Assembly (NCBI GenBank): GCA_963204725.1
Contig: CAUJHH010000070.1
Coordinates: 1-58,084, forward strand
Direction of reading: 5' to 3'
From: Planctomycetota bacterium
GTDB lineage: Bacteria > Planctomycetota > Phycisphaerae > Phycisphaerales > UBA1924
Length of the DNA: 58,084 bases
In this document: piece by piece, positions 8,641 to 17,050 of the stretch
Layout of the letters: every line of letters starts with the position of its first letter
How positions within the stretch are numbered: position 1 is the first letter of the stretch
Position numbers and translations under genes: made by a program
The notes under the pieces: model-generated
Told to the model about the DNA's origin: nothing
Databases searched by the model: none
What the model saw: the letters and a program-made list of their open reading frames with translations, nothing else

Positions 8641-9182
8641 TACGAGCCCCCTTGTGCGATCGTGAAGCGTCTGACACGCTCATCCGCGCCGGCCGACCGA
8701 ATGCGGACCTCGAGCGTGCCGCCGGTCATCGTGTATCCCAGCGAGCTGACCTCGCCGAGAACATGCGCCGCGCCGATGCATTCGGTGCCAGCCCAGACAC
8801 ATCGCTCAATGCCGCCGGCGCCGGCTCCGTTGGACGATGGAATGAACACGTATGTGATGCGGCGATCATCGGCTTGCTTCGCACCTCGTACGATGATGCC
8901 GAGCCCCTGCTCACTTGCACTCACGCGGGTTGGCGCTCCCACGTCGATGGTGTCCGGACGCCAGCCGGTGACGAGCTCGTCGTGGATCGCTCGAAGCAAC
9001 GCCTCGGCGCACATGTCCCAACGCTGCTGGCGTTCGACTCGCAGTGTTGTGCGTCCAAGTCCAAAGGCAATTGAAAGCAGCGCGACAAGCAGCAACGAGC
9101 ACAATGACATCGAGGCGACCACCTCGAGAAGCGTGAACCCCGATCTGCGTCGTACCTCGTGTCTGATTGGAGAGCCCTTCAC
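8637..9182 (-). CDS. gspJ: GspJ-like minor pseudopilin (prepilin signal)
   Basis: 181 aa from a GTG at 9182, chosen because it forms a GTGA overlap with the stop of the upstream gene, the junction style used throughout this operon. A type IV prepilin cleavage site is plain: RRSGFTLLEVVASMSL, with Glu at position +5, followed by a hydrophobic helix. The globular part has paired Cys residues (ERCVWAGTECIGA). Cleavage and N-methylation would require a prepilin peptidase encoded elsewhere. J versus I or H is assigned from operon order. Confidence 0.65.
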   Translation of the reverse strand: MKGSPIRHEVRRRSGFTLLEVVASMSLCSLLLVALLSIAFGLGRTTLRVERQQRWDMCAEALLRAIHDELVTGWRPDTIDVGAPTRVSASEQGLGIIVRGAKQADDRRITYVFIPSSNGAGAGGIERCVWAGTECIGAAHVLGEVSSLGYTMTGGTLEVRIRSAGADERVRRFTIAQGGSY

Positions 9183-9538
9183 TTGGACGGACCCCCGCAC
9201 CGCTTGGACCAGACAGCGGCCGATACCTCTTGATCGGTCACCACGATCCAACAGGCGGCGTGCGTGAGATCCGGGCGCACTTTCGCGTATGAGCTCTTGA
9301 TGAGCCGGACATCGTCGTCATGCGGGACCGTGCCCGATGCGGCTGCCTGCTCGCGAAGCGCCTCCGCTCGACTCCTGAGGCGAAGCGAGCGTTGATCCAA
9401 TCGGCTCGCCTGCAGGGCGGACAGTCGCTGGACCGCCCGTACTGTCGTCGCAGTGTGCATGATCGCGACGGCAAGTATTGCGACCAGAGCAGCCGCTGCA
9501 AGGGTCTCGATCATCGTCACACCGCGTCGCAATGTCAT
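9179..9538 (-). CDS. gspI: GspI-like minor pseudopilin (prepilin signal)
   Basis: 119 aa from ATG at 9538, which overlaps the previous stop as ATGA and has AGGAGG 8 bases upstream. The N-terminus MTLRRGVTMIETLAAAALVAIL is a class III prepilin signal (cleavage before the Met of MIETL, Glu at +3 of the mature protein rather than +5, a mild departure). The body is short and ends with a Cys pair (ACWIV, SKRCGG). It is a minor pseudopilin by position and signal. Confidence 0.65.
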   Translation of the reverse strand: MTLRRGVTMIETLAAAALVAILAVAIMHTATTVRAVQRLSALQASRLDQRSLRLRSRAEALREQAAASGTVPHDDDVRLIKSSYAKVRPDLTHAACWIVVTDQEVSAAVWSKRCGGPSK

Positions 9539-10002
9539 TCGTGTGCCTCCTGACAATCGTTGATCCAACCGGTGACTCCGCTCACGCGAACGCGGATCGA
9601 TCCATTGGCGGTTGAGACGATGATCTCGTAGTCGTCACTGCGGCCAGCGGGATCGAACCGAACCGTACTGGAGGCCGCGAGGGCAGGGCATTCGATCCGA
9701 ACCGAAGCTCTCTGCAGCAAGGGTCCGGTACGGAACAGCTCCAGCCCATCACTGTCGCGCACGACGAGCAAGTCGCCCTCAGACTCCAGCAATGCGCATG
9801 AGCCACCGAGCGAAGCGAGCCTCGCGGCCCGGTCGGCGGCACCAATCTGCCACCGCAGGTCCCTGCCGATAGAACTGGAACCGAGATCGCCCTCCAGCGA
9901 CGCAAGGACAACCGCCGCGCCGAGCGCAATGAGCACGACGACGGAAAGGGTCTCCACGAGTGTGAAGGCAAACCTCGTCACTTGTGACGCCGCCGCGTTC
10001 AC
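9535..10002 (-). CDS. gspH: GspH-like minor pseudopilin (prepilin signal)
   Basis: 155 aa from a GTG at 10002 in a GTGA overlap with the GspG stop. The frame is open further upstream but runs through gspG, so it is rejected. The signal reads TRFAFTLVETLSVVVLIALG: Phe at +1 and Glu at +5. The rest is beta-rich with two Cys (GSCALLE, RIECPAL), a DYEIIVSTANGSIRVRVS strand pair and a third Cys near the end. This fits GspH, the minor pseudopilin joining the tip to the GspG shaft. Confidence 0.7.
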   Translation of the reverse strand: MNAAASQVTRFAFTLVETLSVVVLIALGAAVVLASLEGDLGSSSIGRDLRWQIGAADRAARLASLGGSCALLESEGDLLVVRDSDGLELFRTGPLLQRASVRIECPALAASSTVRFDPAGRSDDYEIIVSTANGSIRVRVSGVTGWINDCQEAHE

Positions 10003-10457
10003 CGCGCAACTCTCAGAAGCGATGATGAAATGTCGGCGTTGTCGCCATCGCCTCCAGGCGCGCCGTCCGCACCGAAGGACAGCACCTCGAAAGGATGGCC
10101 GTTCGGCCCGGGAGTTACGTAGACGAAGTGCCTGTTCCACGGATCGGTCCGCAGGTCTGCGGGCAAATAGTGCGGGTCGTTCGGCGAAGCATGAGGTTCG
10201 GTGAGCGCCAGAAGTCCTTCGTCGTTGTCGGGCCATGTATGATGCTGCAATTTGTACAGTTCCAGCTTGGCGACGACCTGTGCGATCGCGGTGCGGGCGA
10301 TCTCTCGCCGCCCCTTTGCGATACCGCTGGCGAAGCCGGTCGCCAGGGTCGCGGCCAGGAGCCCAAGGATGACGACTACCGCCAGTACCTCTACGAGCGT
10401 CATTGCTCGGCGGGCACGATGCGAGCGAGAGTCGAACGAAGTATGAACCAGAGTCAT
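9999..10457 (-). CDS. gspG: Major pseudopilin GspG
   Basis: 152 aa from ATG at 10457 (ATGA overlap with gspF, AGGAGG upstream). The prepilin signal is RRAMTLVEVLAVVVILGLLA with Glu at +5. The diagnostic GspG pieces follow: LELYKLQHHTWPDNDEGL, then DPHYLPADLRTDPWNRHFVYV, then FEVLSFGADGAPGGDGDNADI, the calcium-binding C-terminal loop with the DNxDI motif. It polymerises into the periplasmic pseudopilus that pushes substrates through the secretin. This is the firmest assignment of the operon's pseudopilins. Confidence 0.92.
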   Translation of the reverse strand: MTLVHTSFDSRSHRARRAMTLVEVLAVVVILGLLAATLATGFASGIAKGRREIARTAIAQVVAKLELYKLQHHTWPDNDEGLLALTEPHASPNDPHYLPADLRTDPWNRHFVYVTPGPNGHPFEVLSFGADGAPGGDGDNADISSSLLRVAR

Positions 10458-11695
10458 AGCACCTCCTGCAGTTTGATGAGTGGCAGGATCGCAGCCAAGA
10501 CAATCGTGCCGACGATCACGGCGAGCGCGAGGATGAGCGCGGGCTCTGCAGCGCGCGACAACCCTTCTATTGTGCGTTGTGCTCGACGCTCCAAGCGGTC
10601 TGCGAGACGCGAGAGCGCCGGTGCGAGATCGCCAGTAGCCTGCGCGAGGGTGAGCACGCGTATGGCTTCCGCGTCGAACCACTGAGAGTCTCCGAACGCT
10701 TCCGCAAGTTCAGCTCCGCGCTCGACTCCGTCCGCGGCGACATGCAAGGCTCCGCCGAGCGATCGCCCGGCCGTCGGCGCGGCAATTCGGAGCGAGTCCG
10801 CGAGCGGAATGCCGGAATCAAGCAGATCCGATACGGCGCGGGCGGCTCGGGAGACTCTCAAGGCAACGACGAAACGAGGTCGAAGGCGTGCGAGCACACG
10901 CGGCGTACGAGCCGAGGCGATTCGCAACACCAGCACGCCCCCTGCAAATGCCGAGATCAGCGCGGCCCAGCCCCACGTTGCGACAAAGCTGCCAACGACC
11001 ATGGCCCACACGGTCAGGCGTGGTGTCGCAATGCCCGAGTCATCGAGTATGCGAGTCAATTCTGGCAGGGTTCGAGTGCCGAGGAAACCCACAACAACCA
11101 GGCTCACGCAAAGCACAAGGGCTGGATAGGCCGTCACGCCGATCAGCCGCCCAGTGGTGTGCCCGCGTCGTTCCAGCCTCAGGCCGATCCGTCTCCATGA
11201 TCTCGCAAGTTCTCCGGAGCGGAGCCCGGCTCCGATCAGCGCTCGCTCTGCGGCATCGAACCACCCGTCGTGCGCCTCCATTGAGGCTGTCAGCCCACCT
11301 CCCGACGCAACTTCCTGCCCAATAGTCGCGAGGACGGTCTTGAGCGATCTGCCTCGTGAGGCCCGCTGAGCGGTTGCGAGGGCTTCCGCGAGCGTCATTC
11401 CCGCGTCGAGCATCGACGCGATCGAGTCCGCGAGTTCAGTGCGAGCTGAGAGCCTCAGCGAACGCATCACGGCCGTGAGGGCGGGCAACACACCGAGCCG
11501 ATCCGCTGCTCCAGTCATGCGGCCAAGGAGGCCAGCCGCAGTTCCCGTGGCGAGAGGCTCGAGCACAATTGGCTGCAATCCAATTCGGCGCAACGCCGCT
11601 CGTGCATCGGTGCGTGCCGCTGCCGGTATGACGCCCGAGATGCTCGCATTCGATGATCGATCAAGAGCGACAGCTTCGTAGCGCCAGACCGTCAC
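10454..11695 (-). CDS. gspF: Type II secretion inner-membrane platform protein GspF
   Basis: 413 aa, GTG start at 11695 in a GTGA overlap with gspE. It shows the family layout: an N-terminal region (VWRYEAVALDRSS), then two repeats of the T2SSF domain. The first contains ADSIASMLDAGMTLAEALA and ends in a membrane helix (YPALVLCVSLVVVGFLG). The second contains VSDLLDSGIPLADSLRIAA and ends in ALILALAVIVGTIVLAAILP. The polytopic platform couples GspE ATP hydrolysis to pseudopilus assembly. Length is normal. Confidence 0.93.
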   Translation of the reverse strand: MTVWRYEAVALDRSSNASISGVIPAAARTDARAALRRIGLQPIVLEPLATGTAAGLLGRMTGAADRLGVLPALTAVMRSLRLSARTELADSIASMLDAGMTLAEALATAQRASRGRSLKTVLATIGQEVASGGGLTASMEAHDGWFDAAERALIGAGLRSGELARSWRRIGLRLERRGHTTGRLIGVTAYPALVLCVSLVVVGFLGTRTLPELTRILDDSGIATPRLTVWAMVVGSFVATWGWAALISAFAGGVLVLRIASARTPRVLARLRPRFVVALRVSRAARAVSDLLDSGIPLADSLRIAAPTAGRSLGGALHVAADGVERGAELAEAFGDSQWFDAEAIRVLTLAQATGDLAPALSRLADRLERRAQRTIEGLSRAAEPALILALAVIVGTIVLAAILPLIKLQEVL

Positions 11696-13287
11696 GATTC
11701 ATCCTCCGCCATGGTAACGCGAAAGACTTCTCGCTCTGTCGTGGCGCCCTCGGCGGACATCCGAAGACCCCCTTCACGAAGTGTGCGCAGGCCTCCGCGG
11801 CGCGCCTCGTCATATATCTCTCGCTCTCCAGCCCGCGCGGCGATCAACTCCCGAATGCGCGACGTGCTCACAAGCAGCTCGAAGAGTCCAACACGGCCCA
11901 AGAAGCCAGATCGCAAGCACTGCTCGCACCCCTTGCCCTCGCAGTCAGCGTGCGTACGCCGAACCAGCCTCTGCGCCATCACTCCCGACAGCGAGCTCGC
12001 GACCAGATACGGCTCAACGCCGAGATCGCTGAGCCGCGACACTGCGCCCACCGCGCTATTGGTGTGCAGGGTGGAGAGTACAAGATGCCCGGTGAGCGAC
12101 GCCTGGATCGCGATCCGCGCCGTCGGTTCGTCTCGGATCTCACCGATCATCACCACGTCGGGATCTTGCCGAAGAATGTGCCGCAGGCCGGATGCGAAAG
12201 TCACGCCCTTTTTGGAATTGACCTGTGTCTGGCTAACCTCGATCCCCAGCGATGCGAGTTCATACTCGATCGGATCCTCGATCGTCATGATGTTCAGGCC
12301 CTTCCCCTCGTGTGCCCATACCAGGTTACATTCCGAGCCGTGTACCCCCTCTGAGTCCGCGCAGCCCGCGGCGTACCGGAGCGTTGCGTAGAGCGTCGTC
12401 GTCTTTCCTGAGCCAGTCGGTCCTGTCAACAACACCACACCCTGCGGCCGAGTGATGAGTGCGGCGTACCTCTCATGCACTTCGAGGGGCATGCCCAGTG
12501 CGTCGAGCGCGGCCAGAGATCGCTCTTTGCCTCCATCGAGGAGCCGCAGAACGATGCGCTCACCATGGCTGGTCGGCAGCGAGCTGATCCGGAGATCGAT
12601 TGTTCTCGAGCCGGCTCCTGAGCCAACGGTGATGCTTGCCCTTCCATCCTGCGGCACCCGGACCTCAGCCACATCCATCCGCCCCATCACTTTGATACGA
12701 GCGCAAACTCCCTCCGCGACCGCACGTGCCAGCTCCCGTGTCGTGTGCAAGGAGCCGTCGACACGCACGCGCACAAGCACGCGGTCGTGCACCGGCTGCA
12801 CATGGACATCGCTCGCTCCCAGTCTCGCCGCCTCAAAGAGAATGGTGTCCACCAGCCGTACGATCGGCGCCTTCCCCGCCACGACCAGTACGTCTCTATC
12901 GCTCAGGGCGAGCGCCCGCGCCGCATCTTCTTCGTCAACGATGCAGCTTGGCCCGGGCAGACCGGTACCGCGATCCGCTTCCTCCATCCCGCGTGTGTTC
13001 TCGTACGCACGATCGATCCTTGCCGCGAGCCATGCGTCGTCAACGTGCTCGGCCGCGACCGACACTCCGAGACGAACCCCTACGTTCATGACCGCATGAA
13101 CCGGAGTGCGCTCCATGACATGCAGTCGCTCGACCCCATCTTCCCGGCCCGCGCTCAGCACGCCATGAAGCCGGGCATAGTCGATCGGGATCGCTCTCAG
13201 GAACTCGCTCGATGGTGAGGCCGAGCGATCACGACCGAGACCGGGTTCGCCCGGGCCAGACACCGCTGCCGACACTTCGTGGATCAT
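11692..13287 (-). CDS. gspE: Type II secretion ATPase GspE
   Basis: 531 aa. The hexameric cytosolic ATPase of the secretion system. Visible motifs: Walker A GPTGSGKTTTLYA, Asp box MTIEDPIEYE, Walker B PDVVMIGEIRDEPTA, His box LTGHLVLSTLHTNSA. The N-terminal domain (about 1-130) is poorly conserved. A C-terminal Cys cluster (CEGKGCEQC) is a reduced form of the usual four-Cys zinc site, with one Cys not obvious. Between Walker A and the Asp box there is an extra loop of about 20 residues with two Cys (GCADSEGVHGSECNLVW) that I do not recall from typical GspE. It starts in an ATGA overlap with the secretin fragment. Confidence 0.93.
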   Translation of the reverse strand: MIHEVSAAVSGPGEPGLGRDRSASPSSEFLRAIPIDYARLHGVLSAGREDGVERLHVMERTPVHAVMNVGVRLGVSVAAEHVDDAWLAARIDRAYENTRGMEEADRGTGLPGPSCIVDEEDAARALALSDRDVLVVAGKAPIVRLVDTILFEAARLGASDVHVQPVHDRVLVRVRVDGSLHTTRELARAVAEGVCARIKVMGRMDVAEVRVPQDGRASITVGSGAGSRTIDLRISSLPTSHGERIVLRLLDGGKERSLAALDALGMPLEVHERYAALITRPQGVVLLTGPTGSGKTTTLYATLRYAAGCADSEGVHGSECNLVWAHEGKGLNIMTIEDPIEYELASLGIEVSQTQVNSKKGVTFASGLRHILRQDPDVVMIGEIRDEPTARIAIQASLTGHLVLSTLHTNSAVGAVSRLSDLGVEPYLVASSLSGVMAQRLVRRTHADCEGKGCEQCLRSGFLGRVGLFELLVSTSRIRELIAARAGEREIYDEARRGGLRTLREGGLRMSAEGATTEREVFRVTMAEDES

Positions 13288-14060
13288 CGGATCATCCTCG
13301 GCGTGGCAACCGGCAGCCCATCCCCCAGCCCAGCATCCTCCAGCCGCATGCCGCTCAATCGCTTCAGATCCTCAAACGAGGCGTGTCGCAGCACGTTGGC
13401 GCGGATGAACACATAGAACCTCGACTCGCTCGCGGAGTTCGACCTGTTCTTGAACGCCTCTCCCAGCAGCGGCACCTGCGCCAGCAGCGGAATCTGCGAC
13501 TTGGCCTTCGCCGCCGTAGCCAGCCGCAACCCGCCGATCGCGATCGTGTGCCCATCCGGGATCGTCACGCTCCCGCCCACACTGTTCTGCTGCCTCGGCG
13601 GCGGGATCCCGGGGCCGCTCGACTCACCCACGAACGCACTGATCGAGATCCGGTAGTCGAGCACCACGTGATCGCCCGCAGCGATAGTCGGCGTAATCGT
13701 TACGTTTGTCCCCGCATCCTGCGTCCCGCCGAACGACGTTGTCGCCACCGTGTCCGAGGCGTTCGTGCTCACGAACGGCTGCTGAATCACAGAGTTGATC
13801 GTCGCCGGCTTGTTGTTCCCCGCCAGCATCCGCGGCATGGACAAGGAACGCCCCTTGTTGAGCGTCTCCAATGCCCGCACCACCACCGCAAAGTCCCCCG
13901 GATCAAGGACCAACGCCGTCCCACCGATCCCTGCCGCGGTCCTGGTTGTCCCTGAACCCGATGAGAGACCGAAGAGCGAGGACAGCGAGATTGCCGTGGA
14001 TTGTTGCTGGGTCAGGTACCCGATTGCCGTCCCCTCCGGCACTTCCACCTCCAGCCGAAC
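13284..14060 (-). pseudogene. gspD: C-terminal fragment of the secretin GspD, 5' end lost
   Basis: About 257 codons of a secretin, against a usual 600-750. The gate/barrel segment is intact: LVLDPGDFAVVVRALETL, SLSMPRMLAGNNKPATI, GTNVTITPTIA, VTIPDGHTIAIGGL and IPLLAQVPLLGEAFKN. The N0-N3 periplasmic domains and the signal peptide are missing. Reading upstream, the frame continues as VRLEVEVPEG to about 14060 and then meets an in-frame stop at 14067-14069 in unrelated RHS sequence. A GTG at 14048 could start a 254-aa product, but this would have no export signal. Without another gspD elsewhere the system could not form its outer-membrane pore. Rearrangement and assembly error are both possible. 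Confidence 0.85.
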
Positions 14061-14061
14061 A

Positions 14062-16359
14062 CTTTCCTACTCATACGGAGACTCCGATTCCGCCACCGAT
14101 GCCCTCTCGCTGGTCACCTCTGCCACAGACTCCGATCTTGGCCTGCTCGCTTCCTTCCAGTACACTGGCACCGGCCGACGCGTCGCCTTTCACCGGGGCG
14201 GCACCGCGACCGCGCCCATCGTCCGATCGAGCGTCTTTGACAATCCAATAGCAGATTGGGACCAGGGGGGCGGCACGCCGGACCCGACGGCCTACTTCGG
14301 CCTCACGCCGCACGGACAGACGCGAGCGCTCGCCTATTGGCGTGAAGTCGAAGTCGGCAGCAGCACGGAAACCAAGGTTCTCGCGGCACACCGCTACTCC
14401 CACGATGTCGCCGGCCGGCGCACCGCGGTGTGGAACCAGCAGATCCCGATCGCCGCTCCCAACGCCCCGCCGAATGATCCTCCTCTTGGCACGAACGAAC
14501 GCTCACAGCACTTCGCATACGACGCCCTCGGCCGCCTTATCGGGGCCGACATGGGAAAGCTCTTGGGCCCACTCGACAACCCAATGGATTTGACGACGGA
14601 GATCGACGACAGCGATCTCCTTCCGGTGAAGCGTGAGGTGGATTGGACCCTCGATAGCCGGGATGTCTGGGTCTCGCGCATCCTTTCGCACGACGCCGAC
14701 AGCGACACCGTCGCAGATGTTGAGACAGCCTCCCACTTCGTCGGTGACCGCAACGAACTCCTCGGCTACGACGATCCCGCGGCTCACTCCGAGCCCATCC
14801 CCGCCCTTGCCGATCGCTTCCACAACGACGCCAGCGGCAATCTGATCCTGGATGATGGCAGGTTCTACGAGTACGACGCCTGGGGCCGGCTCGCGCAGGT
14901 CTCCGAACGCGGCACGCTCGAGCTGACCGTCTCCGGAGAGAACGAGCCGCCCGGGCTTGAGGGCGACCCCGGCGCGTGGCTGGTTCATTACACATACGAC
15001 GGGCTTGGGCGTCTCATCAAGAAGCAGACGCCGATCCGCGACGGCTCGACCGGCGATGAGCTGGCGGTCCGAACAGAGCGGTACTTCTACGACGGCGCAC
15101 GCCGCATCCAGGAGGTCGTGACCGACCCGGTGATCGCGATCGAGCCCGAGGCCCCGCTGGGCGGCGGCGGAGAAGGTGGTGGGAGCGGTGGCAGTGGGGG
15201 GATCGAGATCGGAGAAGAGCTCGCCCTGCTTCAGGGCGGCAGCACCTCGGACATCTACGTCGACCGCGAGTACATCTACGTCCCTAGTGGTGCATCCGGC
15301 TACGTCGATGAGTTCATCGGGCAGATCGACCGCTACCAGGACCTCTGGTACATCCTCCAGGATGTCAACTACAACGTCATCGCCCTGACCGACTCCGGAG
15401 GCGAGGTCGTCCGCCAGCACACATTTGACCCGTACGGCGAGATCCTCACCGTCGAGGACTTCGACGCCCACCCGGGCATCAAGATCGGGCACCAGGGCCT
15501 CTTCTTCGATCGGCTCGAGCCCTCTGCGCCGATCCTCGGCGCGGTGTCGATGGGTGCGGCGCCCCAGCTCCAACCCGGCGTCTTCGGGCTCTACCAGGCC
15601 CGCAACCGAGTCCTGCTCCCGCGCTACGGCCGCTGGGCTCAGAAAGACCCCAACGCCAGCGGCATGTTGCATACCTCCCTGTGGCACGATGGCGAATCAC
15701 CCATCCCGGAGCTCGCCGCGCGATCACTGCAAGGCGTTACAACTGACGGGCTGAATCTCTTCGCCTACGTCCGCACCTCACCGTTCAACGCGACGGATCC
15801 TACAGGGCGATTCTTTTCACTTGGAGACTTCGGAGCCGCAAGCGAAGTTCGCGGCGATCTTCAACAAGACCAGCTCAGCAATCAGCTTGACGCCTTTGAT
15901 GCCGTTGGAAATCTATTTGGCTTTGATGATGGTGGGCTCATTGACTTAGCCCAAGGCTTCTTGAATGTTGTTGGACTAAAGCAAAAAGACGAGTTTGGCA
16001 ACGAAATTACTCAGTTTTCACAGAAACTCTCGGGCGCACAGCGAAACACCTTGCGTAAGCAAGCCCGCGACAGAATGATTCCACAGGTTCAGCATCGGCT
16101 CCCCAAGGGATCAAATCTGCGAAACTACGAGGTGCATCACGAGATACCCATGGAATGGGGACATTTGTTTCCATTCCATCCTAATACAACGTCTAACCTC
16201 GTTGTTCTCGAGCAAGGAGTTCACCGGCAAATCAATGGCCTGTGGAACTCCTTTCGCGCAAAGCATCATCGCGCCCAAACAACGCCGAGTCCGCTAGAGG
16301 TAATGGACTATGCCGAACATTTGCACATCAAGTTTGGAAGACACTATATAAAGCCATAG
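14062..16359 (+). CDS. RHS-repeat protein with C-terminal HNH-type toxin tip, 5' end lost
   Basis: About 765 codons with RHS sequence from the first residue (TLSYSYGDSDSATD). YD-type repeats follow (YTYDGLGRLIKKQ), then a Gly-rich linker (GGGGEGGGSGGSGG), then the RHS core end (VRQHTFDPYGEIL, GLYQARNRVLLPRYGRW, NLFAYVRTSPFNATDPTGR). After the DPTGR boundary near 15810 the DNA becomes visibly richer in A/T and the protein changes to a toxin domain ending with NYEVHHEIPMEWGH, NTTSNLVVLEQGVHRQI: an HNH/His-Me-finger nuclease pattern. The frame extends back to 13795, but that part is antisense to the secretin and is not RHS. No start with a signal peptide exists. The natural gene would be far longer (1500+ aa), so as read it is 5'-truncated. 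Confidence 0.75.
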   Translation, partial: LSYSYGDSDSATDALSLVTSATDSDLGLLASFQYTGTGRRVAFHRGGTATAPIVRSSVFDNPIADWDQGGGTPDPTAYFGLTPHGQTRALAYWREVEVGSSTETKVLAAHRYSHDVAGRRTAVWNQQIPIAAPNAPPNDPPLGTNERSQHFAYDALGRLIGADMGKLLGPLDNPMDLTTEIDDSDLLPVKREVDWTLDSRDVWVSRILSHDADSDTVADVETASHFVGDRNELLGYDDPAAHSEPIPALADRFHNDASGNLILDDGRFYEYDAWGRLAQVSERGTLELTVSGENEPPGLEGDPGAWLVHYTYDGLGRLIKKQTPIRDGSTGDELAVRTERYFYDGARRIQEVVTDPVIAIEPEAPLGGGGEGGGSGGSGGIEIGEELALLQGGSTSDIYVDREYIYVPSGASGYVDEFIGQIDRYQDLWYILQDVNYNVIALTDSGGEVVRQHTFDPYGEILTVEDFDAHPGIKIGHQGLFFDRLEPSAPILGAVSMGAAPQLQPGVFGLYQARNRVLLPRYGRWAQKDPNASGMLHTSLWHDGESPIPELAARSLQGVTTDGLNLFAYVRTSPFNATDPTGRFFSLGDFGAASEVRGDLQQDQLSNQLDAFDAVGNLFGFDDGGLIDLAQGFLNVVGLKQKDEFGNEITQFSQKLSGAQRNTLRKQARDRMIPQVQHRLPKGSNLRNYEVHHEIPMEWGHLFPFHPNTTSNLVVLEQGVHRQINGLWNSFRAKHHRAQTTPSPLEVMDYAEHLHIKFGRHYIKP
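14482..15246 (+). repeat. RHS core direct repeat, copy A
   Basis: This segment recurs in the same orientation at 17085-17858. Long stretches are nearly identical, for example the part encoding REVDWTLDSRDVWVSRILSH and the part encoding TPIRDGSTGDELAVRT. The repeat ends just after the Gly-rich linker (IEIGEE, then LLQGGST). The two copies bracket the rest of the core, the toxin tip and the immunity gene. Such direct repeats permit recombination that swaps or deletes tips. Confidence 0.9.
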
Positions 16360-16375
16360 ATGTGGGGTATTTCTG

Positions 16376-16909
16376 ATGATTAATAGTGCCTATTCTGAGT
16401 TATCAAAATTGCTACAGAGCAGATACGGACACAAAGATTCCTTGGCATTCAATGGAGTATCACAAGTCGAGATTGGGTATTTGAGTTATTTTTTGAAGAC
16501 TCCTATTTCGTCAGAACTTACGTCTTGGTTGTCGTGCGTAAACTCACTCCAATTGCAGAGCCACTCACTTCTGGGCATGCGTCGCATAGGAGACTTGTCG
16601 ACTATTGTTCAATGTTATTACAGTGCATGGGATGGGCGACATATGATTCCAATATGCCGAAGCAACGGAGATGAGTATGCATGCCTATGGAAGTACGATA
16701 TCGATGCAAGCAGCTGCGTGGTGTATGTTGAGGGCAGCAGCTACTCGGATCCGACATGCGTACTATCCGAAGATTTATACGCATTCTTAAGACTACAATG
16801 TGAGGTAGATAGGCGTGACGATGCGTGGCTTGCCGATAAGTCGCTGCTCACCGCATGCTCACCGAGACTATCGCAGGTCGCGAAGCAAGCGCGGATCGAC
16901 CTTCCGTGA
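16376..16909 (+). CDS. Probable immunity protein (SUKH/SMI1-KNR4-like) for the RHS toxin
   Basis: 177 aa, starting 16 bases after the RHS stop. The DNA is clearly A/T-richer than the surroundings, as usual for horizontally moving toxin-immunity cassettes. The protein has no signal peptide. The pattern GMRRIGDLSTIVQCYY ... HMIPICRSNGDEYACLWKYD ... CVVYVEGSSYSDPT ... LSEDLYAFLRLQ resembles the SUKH order: a helix, 'pi..dg.gd..c.d', a 'vy..' strand, then a final helix that closes over it. SUKH proteins protect against many nuclease toxins. The identification is by pattern and position. An alternative is an unrelated immunity family with a similar alpha/beta order. Confidence 0.6.
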   Translation: MINSAYSELSKLLQSRYGHKDSLAFNGVSQVEIGYLSYFLKTPISSELTSWLSCVNSLQLQSHSLLGMRRIGDLSTIVQCYYSAWDGRHMIPICRSNGDEYACLWKYDIDASSCVVYVEGSSYSDPTCVLSEDLYAFLRLQCEVDRRDDAWLADKSLLTACSPRLSQVAKQARIDLP

Positions 16910-17050
16910 ATACAAACTGATAAGATCGCGTTGGCATTGCGGTTCGTCATGGATGCTCGCATGGACACTTGAACCGATCATGCGCATTGCAAGTGGTGAA
17001 TCCCGACGATAAACGTCACGCCTCAATGGCTGCTTGCATTATTCATCGCA

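Noticed and set aside
10003..10503. Upstream extension of the GspH frame
   Set aside because: It overlaps gspG completely; the prepilin signal sits near the GTG at 10002 that overlaps the GspG stop.
13795..14061. Plus-strand open frame leading into the RHS gene, with an ATG at 13795
   Set aside because: This stretch is the antisense strand of a well-conserved secretin and its translation has no RHS or signal-peptide features. It is a chance opening joined to the RHS sequence at the junction.
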